A stretch of DNA of 64,000 bases from Casp-actino8 sp039800005. Lineage in GTDB: Bacteria > Actinomycetota > Acidimicrobiia > Acidimicrobiales > Ilumatobacteraceae. The notes under the pieces are model-generated. The model did no database searches and had not been told where the DNA came from. It saw only the letters and a program-made list of their open reading frames with translations. Below, piece after piece: positions 17,899-26,947 of this stretch; the stretch's first letter is position 1; each line of letters starts with the position of its first letter. A program made the position numbers and the translations under genes. Location: positions 44,893 to 108,892 of the forward strand of contig JBDLRN010000049.1 of the NCBI GenBank assembly GCA_039800005.1, in the 5' to 3' direction.

Positions 17899-18579
17899 GT
17901 GGGAACTCGCATCCTCGCCGTCGAAGACGACGAACGGATCCGCACCGCGGTGAAACTGGCTCTCGAGGACGAGGGCTGGGTCGTCGACGAGGCGGCCAGT
18001 GGCGAAGAGGCCGTCATCCTCTTCCTGCGTCAGCCAGCCGACGTCGTGTTGATCGACATCATGCTCCCCGGGATCGACGGCTTCGAACTCTGTCGCACGA
18101 TCCGTCGCACGAGTGACGTGCCGATCGTGATGGTGACCGCCCGCGCCGACACCCATGACGTGGTGGCCGGGCTCGAGGCCGGCGCCGACGACTACCTCAC
18201 CAAGCCGTTCGCCCCCAAGGAGTTGTCGGCTCGTATTCGCGCCTTGTTACGGCGAGCTCGACCGGCGAACCCGGCTCATCCCCGATTGGTGTTCGGCGAT
18301 CTGGAGATCGTGCCCGACGAAGGAAAGGTTCTCCGGGCCGGCCAGGAGATCCACCTCACCAAGACCGAGTTCCGCCTGTTGTGCGAACTGGCCGAGAACC
18401 CGGGACGGGTGTTCAGCCGTGAGGAGTTGCTCGACCAGGTGTGGGGGTACGGATACTTCGGCGACGGTCGACTCGTCGACGTGCACGTCCGACGCCTGCG
18501 CACCAAGGTCGAGATCGATTCGGCCAATCCGCGTCACGTGGTGACGGTGCGCGGCCTCGGCTACCGGCTCCAGGCCTAG
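17899..18579 (+). CDS. mtrA: OmpR-family response regulator, MtrA-like
   Basis: 226 residues: receiver domain (acidic pair at 10-11, phosphoacceptor Asp53 in LIDIMLPG, Lys in DDYLTKPF) and a C-terminal winged helix (LTKTEFRLLCELAENPGRVFSREELL, VDVHVRRLRTK, TVRGLGYRL). It is followed by an MtrB-type kinase and a GerMN lipoprotein, the conserved actinobacterial mtrA-mtrB-lpqB order, which supports MtrA. In that family it controls wall metabolism and division genes. GTG 17899 follows the phosphatase stop by 4 nt. Confidence 0.88.
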   Translation: MGTRILAVEDDERIRTAVKLALEDEGWVVDEAASGEEAVILFLRQPADVVLIDIMLPGIDGFELCRTIRRTSDVPIVMVTARADTHDVVAGLEAGADDYLTKPFAPKELSARIRALLRRARPANPAHPRLVFGDLEIVPDEGKVLRAGQEIHLTKTEFRLLCELAENPGRVFSREELLDQVWGYGYFGDGRLVDVHVRRLRTKVEIDSANPRHVVTVRGLGYRLQA

Positions 18580-18589
18580 GGCACTCGGC

Positions 18590-19999
18590 GTGGTCGACAC
18601 CGAACGCCCGCGTCGTCGCTTCGGACTCGGACTCCGCACGCGCATCCTCGCCACCTTCGGCCTCGGAAGCCTCGCGCTCTCGGCCTTTCTCGCTCTGGCC
18701 ACCTACAGCTTCACCCGCACGAATCTGGTCGAAGAGCGCGAATCCAACGCCATCAATCAGACCTACGACGCGGCGACCCGGCTCACGTCCGATCTCCGCT
18801 CGTCACCGTCGAACGTCCAAGCGGTTCTCGATCGCCTCGGTGCCGATCGACCGCTGCTCTACTTCCGCGGCACGTGGACGGCCACCGACGCCCGCTTCAC
18901 GTCGACTCAATTGCCCACCGATCTGCTCGACGAGGTTCTCGTCGACGGCCAACCTTCACTCATGCGGGTCGAGGTCGGTTCGGCCCTCGTCCTGGCCGTG
19001 GGCATACCGCTTCCGGAGGTCGACGGTGCCTACTTCGATTTCGTGTCCTTCGACGACGTCGAAAGCACGTTGCGCAGCGTGGGGCTGGCTCTGGTCTTCG
19101 CGGCCGCCATCACGACGCTGCTCGGCATCGTGATCGGTGCCATCTCGGCATCGCGTGCCGTTCGACCACTCGTCGCCGCCAGTCAGGCGGCCCAAGCGAT
19201 CGCAGGCGGACGCCTCGAGACGCGCCTCGAACCCACCGACGATCCGGATCTCGACGCCCTCACCCGTTCGTTCAACGACATGGCGGCCACACTGCAGACT
19301 CGCGTCGAACGCGACGCGCGCTTCGCCTCCGATGTGAGTCACGAATTGCGATCTCCGCTCATGACGTTGTCGGCGAGTGTCGAGGTCATGAAGTCGCGTC
19401 GAGACGAGATGCCCGATCGCGCGCAAGCCGCCCTCGATCTGCTGGTCGCCGACGTCGAACGTTTCCAAGGACTGGTCGAGGACCTTCTCGAGATCTCCCG
19501 ATTCGACGCCGGCGCGATTCGACTCAACCTCGAGGATCTCCCGGTCGCCGCTTTCGTTCGCCACGCCGTGGCCGCCAGCACTGCGCCCCGCACACCTGTT
19601 CTCGTGTCCGAGCGTGCCGAACACGCCGAGATTCGTGGCGATCGGCGTCGACTCGCCCGCGTCGTCGCCAACCTCATCGACAACGGCCGGACCCACGCAG
19701 GCACCGAACTCGAGGTGTCGGTCTTCGTGCCCGACGACGATCCGGCCAACGGCACGGTGTGGATCACCGTGAACGATCACGGCCCCGGTGTGCCGGTCGA
19801 CGAGCGATCGCTGGTGTTCGAGCGTTTCGCTCGCGGCGCGTCAGCCGGCCGCCGAAGTGGATCGGAAGGAGCCGGGCTCGGCTTGGCTCTCGTGGACGAA
19901 CACGTCCGTCTCCACGGCGGACGCGTGTGGGTCGACGATCGACCCGACGGCGCCGAGGGAGCGTCGTTCGTCATCGAACTTCCGGTGGAGAGATTCTGA
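18590..19999 (+). CDS. mtrB: Sensor histidine kinase, MtrB-like
   Basis: 469 residues. Two membrane segments (about 19-41 and 164-186) flank an extracytoplasmic sensor domain of about 120 residues; a HAMP domain (185-240) follows, then HisKA with His251 in SDVSHELRSP and a HATPase domain (NLIDNGRTHA, NDHGPGVP, GAGLGLALVDEH). Partner of the upstream MtrA-like regulator. GTG start 10 nt after the regulator stop. Confidence 0.9.
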   Translation: MVDTERPRRRFGLGLRTRILATFGLGSLALSAFLALATYSFTRTNLVEERESNAINQTYDAATRLTSDLRSSPSNVQAVLDRLGADRPLLYFRGTWTATDARFTSTQLPTDLLDEVLVDGQPSLMRVEVGSALVLAVGIPLPEVDGAYFDFVSFDDVESTLRSVGLALVFAAAITTLLGIVIGAISASRAVRPLVAASQAAQAIAGGRLETRLEPTDDPDLDALTRSFNDMAATLQTRVERDARFASDVSHELRSPLMTLSASVEVMKSRRDEMPDRAQAALDLLVADVERFQGLVEDLLEISRFDAGAIRLNLEDLPVAAFVRHAVAASTAPRTPVLVSERAEHAEIRGDRRRLARVVANLIDNGRTHAGTELEVSVFVPDDDPANGTVWITVNDHGPGVPVDERSLVFERFARGASAGRRSGSEGAGLGLALVDEHVRLHGGRVWVDDRPDGAEGASFVIELPVERF

Positions 20000-20000
20000 G

Positions 20001-20621
20001 ATGACCCGCCCACTCTCTGCACTCACCGTTCTCGTCGCCGTGTTCTCCACGACCGCGTGCGGTCTCGGTGCCGACGACACGCCGCGAACGATCGCCGAGA
20101 GCGATCAACGCCCCCTGGTCGACGTGAGTCCCGGCCTCGTCAGCGCCGGAACCGGCCGGGTCTATCTCGAACGCACCGACGAGACCGGACGCTCCTTGCT
20201 GGTCGCAGTCGCGCGTCAGATCTCCACCGATCCGGTCGCCGTGGTGAACGCCTTGCTGGTCGGCCCGACCGACGACGAACAACAACAAGGCCTGGGAACC
20301 GCCATCCCACCCGACACCGTCCTCACGAGCGCGCGCTACACGGCCACCGACATGGTGCGAGTCGACCTCACGAACGACATCCTCGAATCGACCGGCGACG
20401 ATCTCGTGTCGGCCCTCGCGCAGATCGTGTTCTCGCTCGGGGAACTGAGCGGTGTCGAACGGATCGACATCACCGTCGACGGCCAGGCCCAGGATTGGCC
20501 GCGCGGGGACGGGAGTTTCACCTCCGAGCCGCTCACGGTCTACGACTATCCCGGCCGCGCCTCGTCGAGTCAGCCGGCGTATCCGGGTTACGTGTTGCCG
20601 ACGGACGGCGATCAGCCGTAG
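20001..20621 (+). CDS. GerMN-domain lipoprotein, short LpqB-like
   Basis: 206 residues. A signal peptide ends at the lipobox-like STTAC (Cys20), then a GerMN-type domain (VYLERTDETGRSLLVAVAR to ERIDITVDGQ). It sits where lpqB lies in mtrAB-lpqB operons, but true LpqB is far longer with a C-terminal propeller-like domain; here only the GerMN part exists. The -3 lipobox residue (Thr) is atypical. ATG 20001 is one base after the kinase TGA. Ends by overlapping pfkA's 3' end by 10 bp. Confidence 0.83.
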   Translation: MTRPLSALTVLVAVFSTTACGLGADDTPRTIAESDQRPLVDVSPGLVSAGTGRVYLERTDETGRSLLVAVARQISTDPVAVVNALLVGPTDDEQQQGLGTAIPPDTVLTSARYTATDMVRVDLTNDILESTGDDLVSALAQIVFSLGELSGVERIDITVDGQAQDWPRGDGSFTSEPLTVYDYPGRASSSQPAYPGYVLPTDGDQP

Positions 20622-21646
20622 AAGACCTGAGCCACGTCGTGGAGCAGCGCCAGGTCGACGGTGCGCGTCCGCCCGATGACGTCGATGAGCGGAACGCGGA
20701 CCACGTCGGAGCACCGCAGGGCGACCATCTGCCCCCACGCTCGATCGTGTACGGCGTCGACCGCGGCCAGACCGAATCGCGTGGCGAGGATTCGGTCGTA
20801 CGCGCTCGGGGTCCCGCCTCGTTGCACGTGTCCGATCTGGACGACCCGTGATTCGAAACCGGTTCGCCGTTCGATCTCGGCCGCGACGGTGACGGCGATG
20901 CCGCCGAGCCGAGGGCGACCGAGGTGATCGCGCGCGTACTCGGGCTCCTCCATCGTCCCGGGCTTCGGGTGAGCACCCTCGGCGACCACGACGATCGATG
21001 CGTAGCGGCCGCGATAGTGGCGGCGTTCGACGATCTCGCACACCTCGGCGATGTCGAAGGGCTCCTCGGGCACGAGGATCACCGTCGCCCCGCCGGCGAC
21101 ACCGGCGTAGGCCGCGATCCAACCGGCATCACGACCCATGACCTCGACCACCATGACCCGGTTGTGGCTCTCGGCGGTGGTGTGGAGGCGATCGATGGCG
21201 TCAGTGGCCACCTGGACTGCCGTGTGAAAGCCGAAAGAGATGTCAGTTCCCTCGATGTCGTTGTCGATCGTCTTCGGAACGCCCACGATCGGCAGAGCGA
21301 GATCACGGTGCAACATCGACGCCACGGTCAACGAACCATTGCCGCCGATGACGACCAAGGCGTCGAGTCCGAGTGCGGCGAAGGTCTCGCGTACGCGGGC
21401 GAGACCGTTCTCGTGGTCGTAGGGGCTTCCCCGTCGCGTGCCGAGAAGGGTGCCACCTCGCGGCAGAAGCCCGCGCATCGACGAGACGTCGAGTCGCAGA
21501 TACCGCTGCTCCATGACCCCGTCCCAGGAGTCGATGAACCCGAGCACCTCGTCGCCGTGCACCGATTCGGCCTTGCGAACGATGGCGCGTATGGCTCCGT
21601 TCAGACCGGGACAGTCGCCCCCGCCGGTCAGGACTCCGATGCGCAC
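20612..21646 (-). CDS. pfkA: 6-phosphofructokinase
   Basis: 344 residues, glycolytic phosphorylation of fructose 6-phosphate. N-terminal GVLTGGGDCPGLNGAIR, donor-site GGNGSLTVA, catalytic VPKTIDNDIEGTD, substrate motif VMGRDAGW, and QIGHVQRGG. Gly in GGNGS is typical of ATP users while Lys in PKTIDND is typical of the group III/PPi-related branch; actinobacterial ATP-PFKs combine these, so ATP is the likelier donor. GTG 21646 lies 6 nt after a TAGGCT -10. Confidence 0.93.
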   Translation of the reverse strand: MRIGVLTGGGDCPGLNGAIRAIVRKAESVHGDEVLGFIDSWDGVMEQRYLRLDVSSMRGLLPRGGTLLGTRRGSPYDHENGLARVRETFAALGLDALVVIGGNGSLTVASMLHRDLALPIVGVPKTIDNDIEGTDISFGFHTAVQVATDAIDRLHTTAESHNRVMVVEVMGRDAGWIAAYAGVAGGATVILVPEEPFDIAEVCEIVERRHYRGRYASIVVVAEGAHPKPGTMEEPEYARDHLGRPRLGGIAVTVAAEIERRTGFESRVVQIGHVQRGGTPSAYDRILATRFGLAAVDAVHDRAWGQMVALRCSDVVRVPLIDVIGRTRTVDLALLHDVAQVFYG

Positions 21647-21652
21647 GAATCC

Positions 21653-21658
21653 AGCCTA
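21653..21658 (-). promoter_or_regulatory. -10 element of a leaderless pfkA promoter
   Basis: TAGGCT on the minus strand, 6 nt from the pfkA GTG. Identical hexamer and spacing to the ppm1 promoter. Confidence 0.65.
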
Positions 21659-21676
21659 CGGGTGGAGAATGGGGGC

Positions 21677-22039
21677 ATGGCATGGGATGCGTCGCGACCG
21701 GTTCCTTGGGCTCGTCTGTCACGCGAGTGGCTCGTGTACGCCGTGGTGATGATCGCTGCCTTCGCCTTCTTCTTGCGCGATTCGGTCACCGGGGCATCCG
21801 TCCTCGGCTTGGCCGCGTCGTATCCGATGTATCTCGGCTTCGGCGGCGTCCTCGCCAAGTTCGGCTACCAACGCAAGACGTTCCGTGACCTTCGTCGAGA
21901 GACCGTGGACAAGAACACGTCATCGACGTCGTCGACGCAGCCCACGACCTCCCGCTCGCGCCCCGCCCCCACCAAGCGGACGACCACCGGCCCGTCGCAA
22001 CATCGGTCGTCGAAGTCGCGCAAGAAGAACCGTCGATGA
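21677..22039 (+). CDS. Small membrane protein with basic tail
   Basis: 120 residues. Two hydrophobic segments (about 18-33 and 38-57), then a long Ser/Thr/Lys/Arg-rich tail ending in KSRKKNRR. No known domain recognised. ATG 21677 is preceded by GGTGGAG and GGGGG. The tail is probably cytoplasmic and could bind nucleic acid or the membrane surface; that is only inference. Upstream of glpK by 40 bp, possibly co-transcribed. Confidence 0.65.
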   Translation: MAWDASRPVPWARLSREWLVYAVVMIAAFAFFLRDSVTGASVLGLAASYPMYLGFGGVLAKFGYQRKTFRDLRRETVDKNTSSTSSTQPTTSRSRPAPTKRTTTGPSQHRSSKSRKKNRR

Positions 22040-22079
22040 GTCCGGTGATCGGATCGCGGTCGACCGAATCGACGCCGGC

Positions 22080-23594
22080 GTGAGCGATCGAGACGAGTAC
22101 GTCCTCGCCATCGACGCCGGAACCACCGGTGTGCGCAGTCGCGCCGTCTTCGTCGACGAACGGCCATCCCGAGCCTCGTACCGCGAGTTCACTCAACACT
22201 TCCCTCACCCGGGATGGGTCGAGCACGACGCCGAAGAGATCTGGAACGCCGTCGTCACGACGGTACGAGACATCGTCGACGAACTGGGTCTCCCCACCGC
22301 CATCGGCATCACCAACCAACGCGAGACGGTCGTGGCCTGGAACCGGGCGACCGGTCGGCCACTCGCTCGGGCCATCGTCTGGCAGGATCGCCGCACGGCC
22401 GCACACTGCGAGCGATTGACGGCCGACGGCCATCTGGCCCGCGTCCGCGAACTGACCGGACTCGTGCTCGACCCGTACTTCTCCGGCACCAAGATGGCGT
22501 GGCTCCTGAACGAGGTCGTCGGCGACGACACCAGTCGTCGGCGCGATCTCACGTTCGGCACCGTCGACACCTGGATCGCCTGGAAACTCACCAACGGTGA
22601 GGTGTTCGCCACCGATCCGTCCAACGCCAGCCGCACGATGTTGTACGACATCCGAACCGGCGCGTGGAGCGACGAACTCTGCGATCTTCTCGGCGTGCCC
22701 CGTTCGACACTCGCGGATGTCCGTGCGTCGAGCGAACGATGGGGCACCACGTCGTGTCCCGAACTGCCGAGCGGTATTCCGATCTCCGGTGTCGCCGGCG
22801 ATCAGCAGAGTGCACTGTTCGGACAAGCGTGTTTCCGGCCCGGCATGGCCAAGAACACCTACGGCACGGGCAGTTTCGTCCTCATGAACGTCGGTGACAC
22901 GTGTCCCGAACCGCGGGACGGACTTCTCACGACGGTGGGCTGGACGTTGCGCGGTCCCGACGGCCGCACTTCCACCACGTACGCCCTCGAAGGTTCCATC
23001 TTCGTGACCGGGGCCGCGGTGCAGTGGCTGCGTGACGGACTCGAGATCATCAAGTCCTCGAGTGAGATCGGGCCGCTCGCCGCCTCGGTCCCCGACAGTG
23101 GTGGAGTGTTCGTGGTTCCGGCCTTCACCGGGCTCGGCAGTCCGTGGTGGGACCCCCACGCTCGCGGCACCGTTCTCGGCATCACTCGTGGCACCACTCG
23201 AGCTCACCTCGCGCGCGCCGTGGTCGACGCCATGGCGCTCCAGACCCGCGACGCCGTCGAGGCCATGATCGACGCCAGCGGAATCGGCATCGCCGAATTG
23301 CGGGTGGACGGTGGCGCGTCGGTGATGGATCTGCTGCTGCAACTGCAGGCCGATCATCTCGGCATTCCGGTTCGCCGTCCCGTCGACCAGGAGACCACGG
23401 CCCTCGGCGCCGCCTTCCTCGCCGGACTCGCCGAAGGCGTGTGGCCCGATCTCGACGCCATCGAGCGTCGCTGGGCGACCGATCTGCTGGTCGCACCGCG
23501 GGCGTCCGAGTCGTTCGAGCGTCTGGTCGCCGATGCGCAACACCGTGACTGGCGGCGAGCGGTCGAGCGTTCGCGCCACTGGGCTCACGACTGA
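22080..23594 (+). CDS. glpK: Glycerol kinase
   Basis: 504 residues, FGGY family; makes glycerol 3-phosphate from glycerol and ATP. Motifs: LAIDAGTTGVRS, GITNQRET, AIVWQDRRTA, PYFSGTKMAWLL, GVAGDQQSALFGQ, TYGTGSFVLMN and the C-terminal VDGGASVMDLLLQLQADHL. GTG 22080 is the nearest start to the actin-like fold; upstream codons in frame would encode a highly basic, unlikely extension. Its 3' end overlaps the convergent ACT gene by 10 bp. Confidence 0.94.
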   Translation: MSDRDEYVLAIDAGTTGVRSRAVFVDERPSRASYREFTQHFPHPGWVEHDAEEIWNAVVTTVRDIVDELGLPTAIGITNQRETVVAWNRATGRPLARAIVWQDRRTAAHCERLTADGHLARVRELTGLVLDPYFSGTKMAWLLNEVVGDDTSRRRDLTFGTVDTWIAWKLTNGEVFATDPSNASRTMLYDIRTGAWSDELCDLLGVPRSTLADVRASSERWGTTSCPELPSGIPISGVAGDQQSALFGQACFRPGMAKNTYGTGSFVLMNVGDTCPEPRDGLLTTVGWTLRGPDGRTSTTYALEGSIFVTGAAVQWLRDGLEIIKSSSEIGPLAASVPDSGGVFVVPAFTGLGSPWWDPHARGTVLGITRGTTRAHLARAVVDAMALQTRDAVEAMIDASGIGIAELRVDGGASVMDLLLQLQADHLGIPVRRPVDQETTALGAAFLAGLAEGVWPDLDAIERRWATDLLVAPRASESFERLVADAQHRDWRRAVERSRHWAHD

Positions 23595-24223
23595 ACGATC
23601 ACCGCTCCCACGATCCGACCGATTCGCTCGACCTGTTGTCGCTCTCGCGCCCGGAATGCTCGGCCCGCGCGTTCGGCCGCGACCACCAGAACGGTGCCCA
23701 CGAGTGGCGCCCACACGACGTCGGACGGGGTGTGATCGGCCGCCGACGGCAGATGATTGGTTCCGACCAGAAAGGCGACCAACCACGCCGGATCGGGAAC
23801 CTCGCCCTCCTCGACGAGCACGTTGCGCGTCTCGGTGTCGACCACGGCGACCCAATCGGCTTCGAGAAGGTGCTCCAACCCACGACACAGCAGGGCGAGA
23901 CGATGAGGACCATCGGTCACCGACACCACGGCGGAGACCACGTCGAGCGCGAGGACTCCGTGTTCGGGACGATCGGACTCCACCGCGTGAACGTCTTCGA
24001 CGGCGACTCCGTCGACGGTCGCCAACTCGGAGATCACGCCGTCGACACGACTCGCGTCGTCGACGAGGACCGTCACTTCGTCGATGGCCATACCGGCGCC
24101 TCGCTCGAGGATCTCGATACCGATCACGTCACCGCCGGCCCGACCGATCGCCGCCGCCACGCGCCCCAGAGTTCCGGGACGATCGGGCAACCAGAGTCGA
24201 ATGACGAACGATGCGGTGCCCAC
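23585..24223 (-). CDS. ACT-domain protein
   Basis: 212 residues. N-terminal ACT domain (FVIRLWLPDRPGTLGRVAAAIGRAGG...VIGIEI), a second alpha/beta region, and a GAF-like C-terminal half (EADWVAVVDTETRNVLVEEG; LVVAAERAGRAFRARE). Probably a small-molecule sensor, perhaps of an amino acid. It follows the aminotransferase gene by 18 nt, so a regulatory link to amino-acid metabolism is plausible but unproven. Confidence 0.75.
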   Translation of the reverse strand: MGTASFVIRLWLPDRPGTLGRVAAAIGRAGGDVIGIEILERGAGMAIDEVTVLVDDASRVDGVISELATVDGVAVEDVHAVESDRPEHGVLALDVVSAVVSVTDGPHRLALLCRGLEHLLEADWVAVVDTETRNVLVEEGEVPDPAWLVAFLVGTNHLPSAADHTPSDVVWAPLVGTVLVVAAERAGRAFRARERQQVERIGRIVGAVIVQS

Positions 24224-24241
24224 GAGGTCACCGTAACGGGC

Positions 24242-25447
24242 TCAACCGAGCTTGGGCAGTCCCTTTTTCAGATTGCGGATGGCCTGCGCGATGCGTTGTT
24301 CGTTCTCGATGAGCGCGAAACGAGCGAATCCTTCGCCTCCCGGACCGAACCCGACACCCGGCGACAGAGCGACTTCGCACTCGCGCACCAGATGTGAACA
24401 GAACTCGACCGACGTCATGTCGGCATAGGGCTCGGGAATCGGCGCCCATACGAACATCGAACCTTGCGGCTTGGGGATGTCCCAGCCGATCCGAGCCAGA
24501 CCGTCGATCAAAGCGTCACGGCGACTCTCGTAGATCGAACAAACTTCGGCCGGATAGTCCGCTGCCTCGTTCATGGTGACGGTGGCAGCGATCTGAATGG
24601 GCTGGAAGGTTCCGTAGTCGAGATAGCTCTTCAGTTTCACGAGGGCCTGGACCACCTGGGCGTTGCCGAGCAGGAAGGCCACGCGCCACCCGGCCATCGA
24701 GAACGACTTCGTCATCGAGTACAACTCGACGGCGCATTCCTTGGCTCCCTCGGCCTGCAGGATCGATGGCGGCTGATATCCCCCGAAACCGACGTCGGCG
24801 TAGGCGAAGTCGTGGACCACGATCATGTCGCGCTCTCGGCAGAAATCGACGACACGCTGCATGAACGGCAGATCGACACAGGAGCCGGTGGGGTTGTGCG
24901 GGAACGAAATGACCAACACCCGCGGCTTGGGCCAACCGACGTCGTACGCGGTGGTGAGACTGTCGAAGAAGTCGCCTTCGAAATCGGTCTGCACTCTCGG
25001 GTCGGACAGACTGCGCATCGGCACCTGGCGCAGGTCGGCCCCGGCGAAGAGCGGACCGTAGATGTGAATCGGATAACTCGGGCTCGGCACGATGGCCGCG
25101 TCGCCACGATCGAGCAGCACCCACATCAGGTGACTGAAACCTTCCTTGGATCCGATGGTGTTGGTGATCTCGGTCTCGACGTCGAGATCGACGTTCCACT
25201 TGCGCTTGTAGAGATCGGCGATGGCCTCGCGAAGTTTGGGCAGACCCCGCGACATCGAATAACGATGGTTGCGGGCGATGCGCGCCGCTTCACCCAACTT
25301 CTCGACGGCGATCGACGGCGACGGAATGTCGGGGTTGCCGAAACCCAGGTCGACCACGTCGACTCCCTGCCGCCGGGCCTCGATCTTCAAGTTGTTGATG
25401 ATCGTGAACACGTACGGCGGCAGGTTGGTGATCCGGCGAAACTCCAT
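24242..25447 (-). CDS. PLP aminotransferase class I/II, AlaC/YfdZ-like
   Basis: 401 residues, fold type I. PLP lysine lies in SMTKSFSMAGWR; other motifs are DLGFGNPDIPSP, PSPSYPIHIYG, SFPHNPTG and DFAYADVGF. The N-terminus EFRRITNLPPYVFTIINNLK closely follows the AlaC/YfdZ group of glutamate-pyruvate aminotransferases, so alanine synthesis is the best guess. ATG 25447 lies 8 nt after TAGCGT. Co-directional with the ACT protein downstream. Confidence 0.87.
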   Translation of the reverse strand: MEFRRITNLPPYVFTIINNLKIEARRQGVDVVDLGFGNPDIPSPSIAVEKLGEAARIARNHRYSMSRGLPKLREAIADLYKRKWNVDLDVETEITNTIGSKEGFSHLMWVLLDRGDAAIVPSPSYPIHIYGPLFAGADLRQVPMRSLSDPRVQTDFEGDFFDSLTTAYDVGWPKPRVLVISFPHNPTGSCVDLPFMQRVVDFCRERDMIVVHDFAYADVGFGGYQPPSILQAEGAKECAVELYSMTKSFSMAGWRVAFLLGNAQVVQALVKLKSYLDYGTFQPIQIAATVTMNEAADYPAEVCSIYESRRDALIDGLARIGWDIPKPQGSMFVWAPIPEPYADMTSVEFCSHLVRECEVALSPGVGFGPGGEGFARFALIENEQRIAQAIRNLKKGLPKLG

Positions 25448-25455
25448 GGCGAATG

Positions 25456-25461
25456 ACGCTA
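25456..25461 (-). promoter_or_regulatory. -10 element of the aminotransferase promoter
   Basis: TAGCGT on the minus strand, 8 nt before the ATG. No ribosome site is seen, consistent with a leaderless message. Confidence 0.6.
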
Positions 25462-25508
25462 CTCGCCGCTGCCGTGACGGACCGGGTCATTACGAGCCAC
25501 GGGATGTG

Positions 25509-26462
25509 TCAGGTGCCGTGCTCGTCCTGATCGAGGAACGCCGCACCGAGTGCACCCGCTTCCTCTCCGTGGTGGGCGAGACGCACTTCGGGCGCCGGGC
25601 GGACATGGGACGCGTACAGAAGTTCCGCCAGCCATCGCTGCACCGACTCACGAACGATCTCGGCCCGGTGGGCCACTCCCCCGCCGATCACCACCACCTC
25701 GGGATCGAGAGCGTGCACGAGACTCGCCACACCGACGGCCACCCAGCGACCGAATGCGTCGATGCTCGCCCGAGCCGTCGAGTCACCGTCCTCGGCCGCT
25801 CGACGCAGCGCCACGGCGTCGAGCGACTCGTCGATCTCCTGGGCCAAACGACCGAGTGCCGAACCCGACGCGTACTGCTCCCAACAGCCCCGGCGACCGC
25901 ACGCGCACGTTCGGCCGTCGGCGACCACGACCAGGTGGCCGATCTCACCCGCGAATCCGTGTCGGCCGCGAAGAAGACGACCGCCACTCACGATGCCCCC
26001 ACCGATTCCGGTGCCGAGAGTGACCACGAGAACGTCGTCGTGTCCGCGCGCCGCGCCAGCGCGCCATTCGGCGCGCGCCGCGCAATTGGCATCGTTGTCG
26101 ACAGCGATCCGTCTCCCGAGGCGATCCGAAAGTCGGCGACCGACCGGGTAGTTCTCCACCCCGGGGAGGTTGGGCGACGACACGATCACACCGTCGAGGG
26201 TCACGAGTCCCGGAACACCGAGGCCGATGGTCGCCCACTCGTCGATCCCGACACCCGTCGATTCCGAGAGCGACTCGACCAGTTCGACCAAGGTGTCCTC
26301 GATCGCTGACGCACCGCGTGGAGTCCCCCGACGTTGCCTCTCCAGGACTCGTCCCTCGTCGTCGACCACGAGACCGAGACACTTGGTGCCACCGACATCG
26401 ACACCGAGACGTCTGATCGGGGACACAGTCGAATCAATCGTCGGAGGCATGGTCGGAGGCAT
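25509..26462 (-). CDS. ROK-family sugar kinase (glucokinase-like), copy 2
   Basis: About 317 residues. GVDVGGTKCLGLVV at the N-terminus, GLGVPG, VDNDANCAARAEW, LGTGIGGGIV, zinc motif CACGRRGCWEQYASG and VVIGGG. Likely glucokinase; only moderately similar to copy 1 at 13291. Start uncertain: ATG 26462 and ATG 26450 are both in frame within a duplicated 12-bp unit (26440-26463), and a GTG at 26495 is also open. Last gene of the run beginning at 29980 or 28560. Confidence 0.85.
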   Translation of the reverse strand: MPPTMPPTIDSTVSPIRRLGVDVGGTKCLGLVVDDEGRVLERQRRGTPRGASAIEDTLVELVESLSESTGVGIDEWATIGLGVPGLVTLDGVIVSSPNLPGVENYPVGRRLSDRLGRRIAVDNDANCAARAEWRAGAARGHDDVLVVTLGTGIGGGIVSGGRLLRGRHGFAGEIGHLVVVADGRTCACGRRGCWEQYASGSALGRLAQEIDESLDAVALRRAAEDGDSTARASIDAFGRWVAVGVASLVHALDPEVVVIGGGVAHRAEIVRESVQRWLAELLYASHVRPAPEVRLAHHGEEAGALGAAFLDQDEHGT

Positions 26463-26503
26463 GAATTGCAGTGGACGGACCAACCGGCCGAACACGCGGC
26501 GAG

Positions 26504-26938
26504 TCAGGACTCGGCGCGGACTTTCAGTTCCTTCACCGTGTTGAGGATGCGCACCTCGGCTCGCCGCTTGACGAAACCCGGCAACGGAACGATGAGATCG
26601 ATCGACAAGTTGTAGGTGAGCACCACTCCACCCGACGCGTCCGGAGCGAACATGTAGGCCCCGTCGACGGCGCGCATGATGTCACCTTTCACCATTCGCC
26701 AGGCCAGGCGATGGGGTGCTGCCGCGTAGTCGTACGCCAACACGTAGTGCGTGCTCCGACCGAGGGCCGAGGTGCGGAACTCGACCTCGGTGGCCCGACC
26801 CTGTTCGTCTCGCTGCAACACCTCCGCCGACTTCACGTCGGTCGCCCATTCGGGATACCGCTCGAAGTCGGTGGCGATCCCCCAACACCGTTCGAGGGGC
26901 GCAGCGATGGAAATGGTGAGCGATGCCGTGTCGGCCAT
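26504..26938 (-). CDS. SRPBCC (START-like) family protein
   Basis: 144 residues; polyketide-cyclase/coenzyme Q-binding type helix-grip fold starting ISIAAPLERCWGIATDFERYPEW. AAAAGGGGC just before the ATG is a fair ribosome site. Lies downstream of a membrane protein and PimB', an order that recalls the Rv2185c-Rv2188c region of Mycobacterium tuberculosis (recollection). May bind a lipid; ligand unknown. Confidence 0.82.
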   Translation of the reverse strand: MADTASLTISIAAPLERCWGIATDFERYPEWATDVKSAEVLQRDEQGRATEVEFRTSALGRSTHYVLAYDYAAAPHRLAWRMVKGDIMRAVDGAYMFAPDASGGVVLTYNLSIDLIVPLPGFVKRRAEVRILNTVKELKVRAES

Positions 26939-26947
26939 GCCCCTTTT

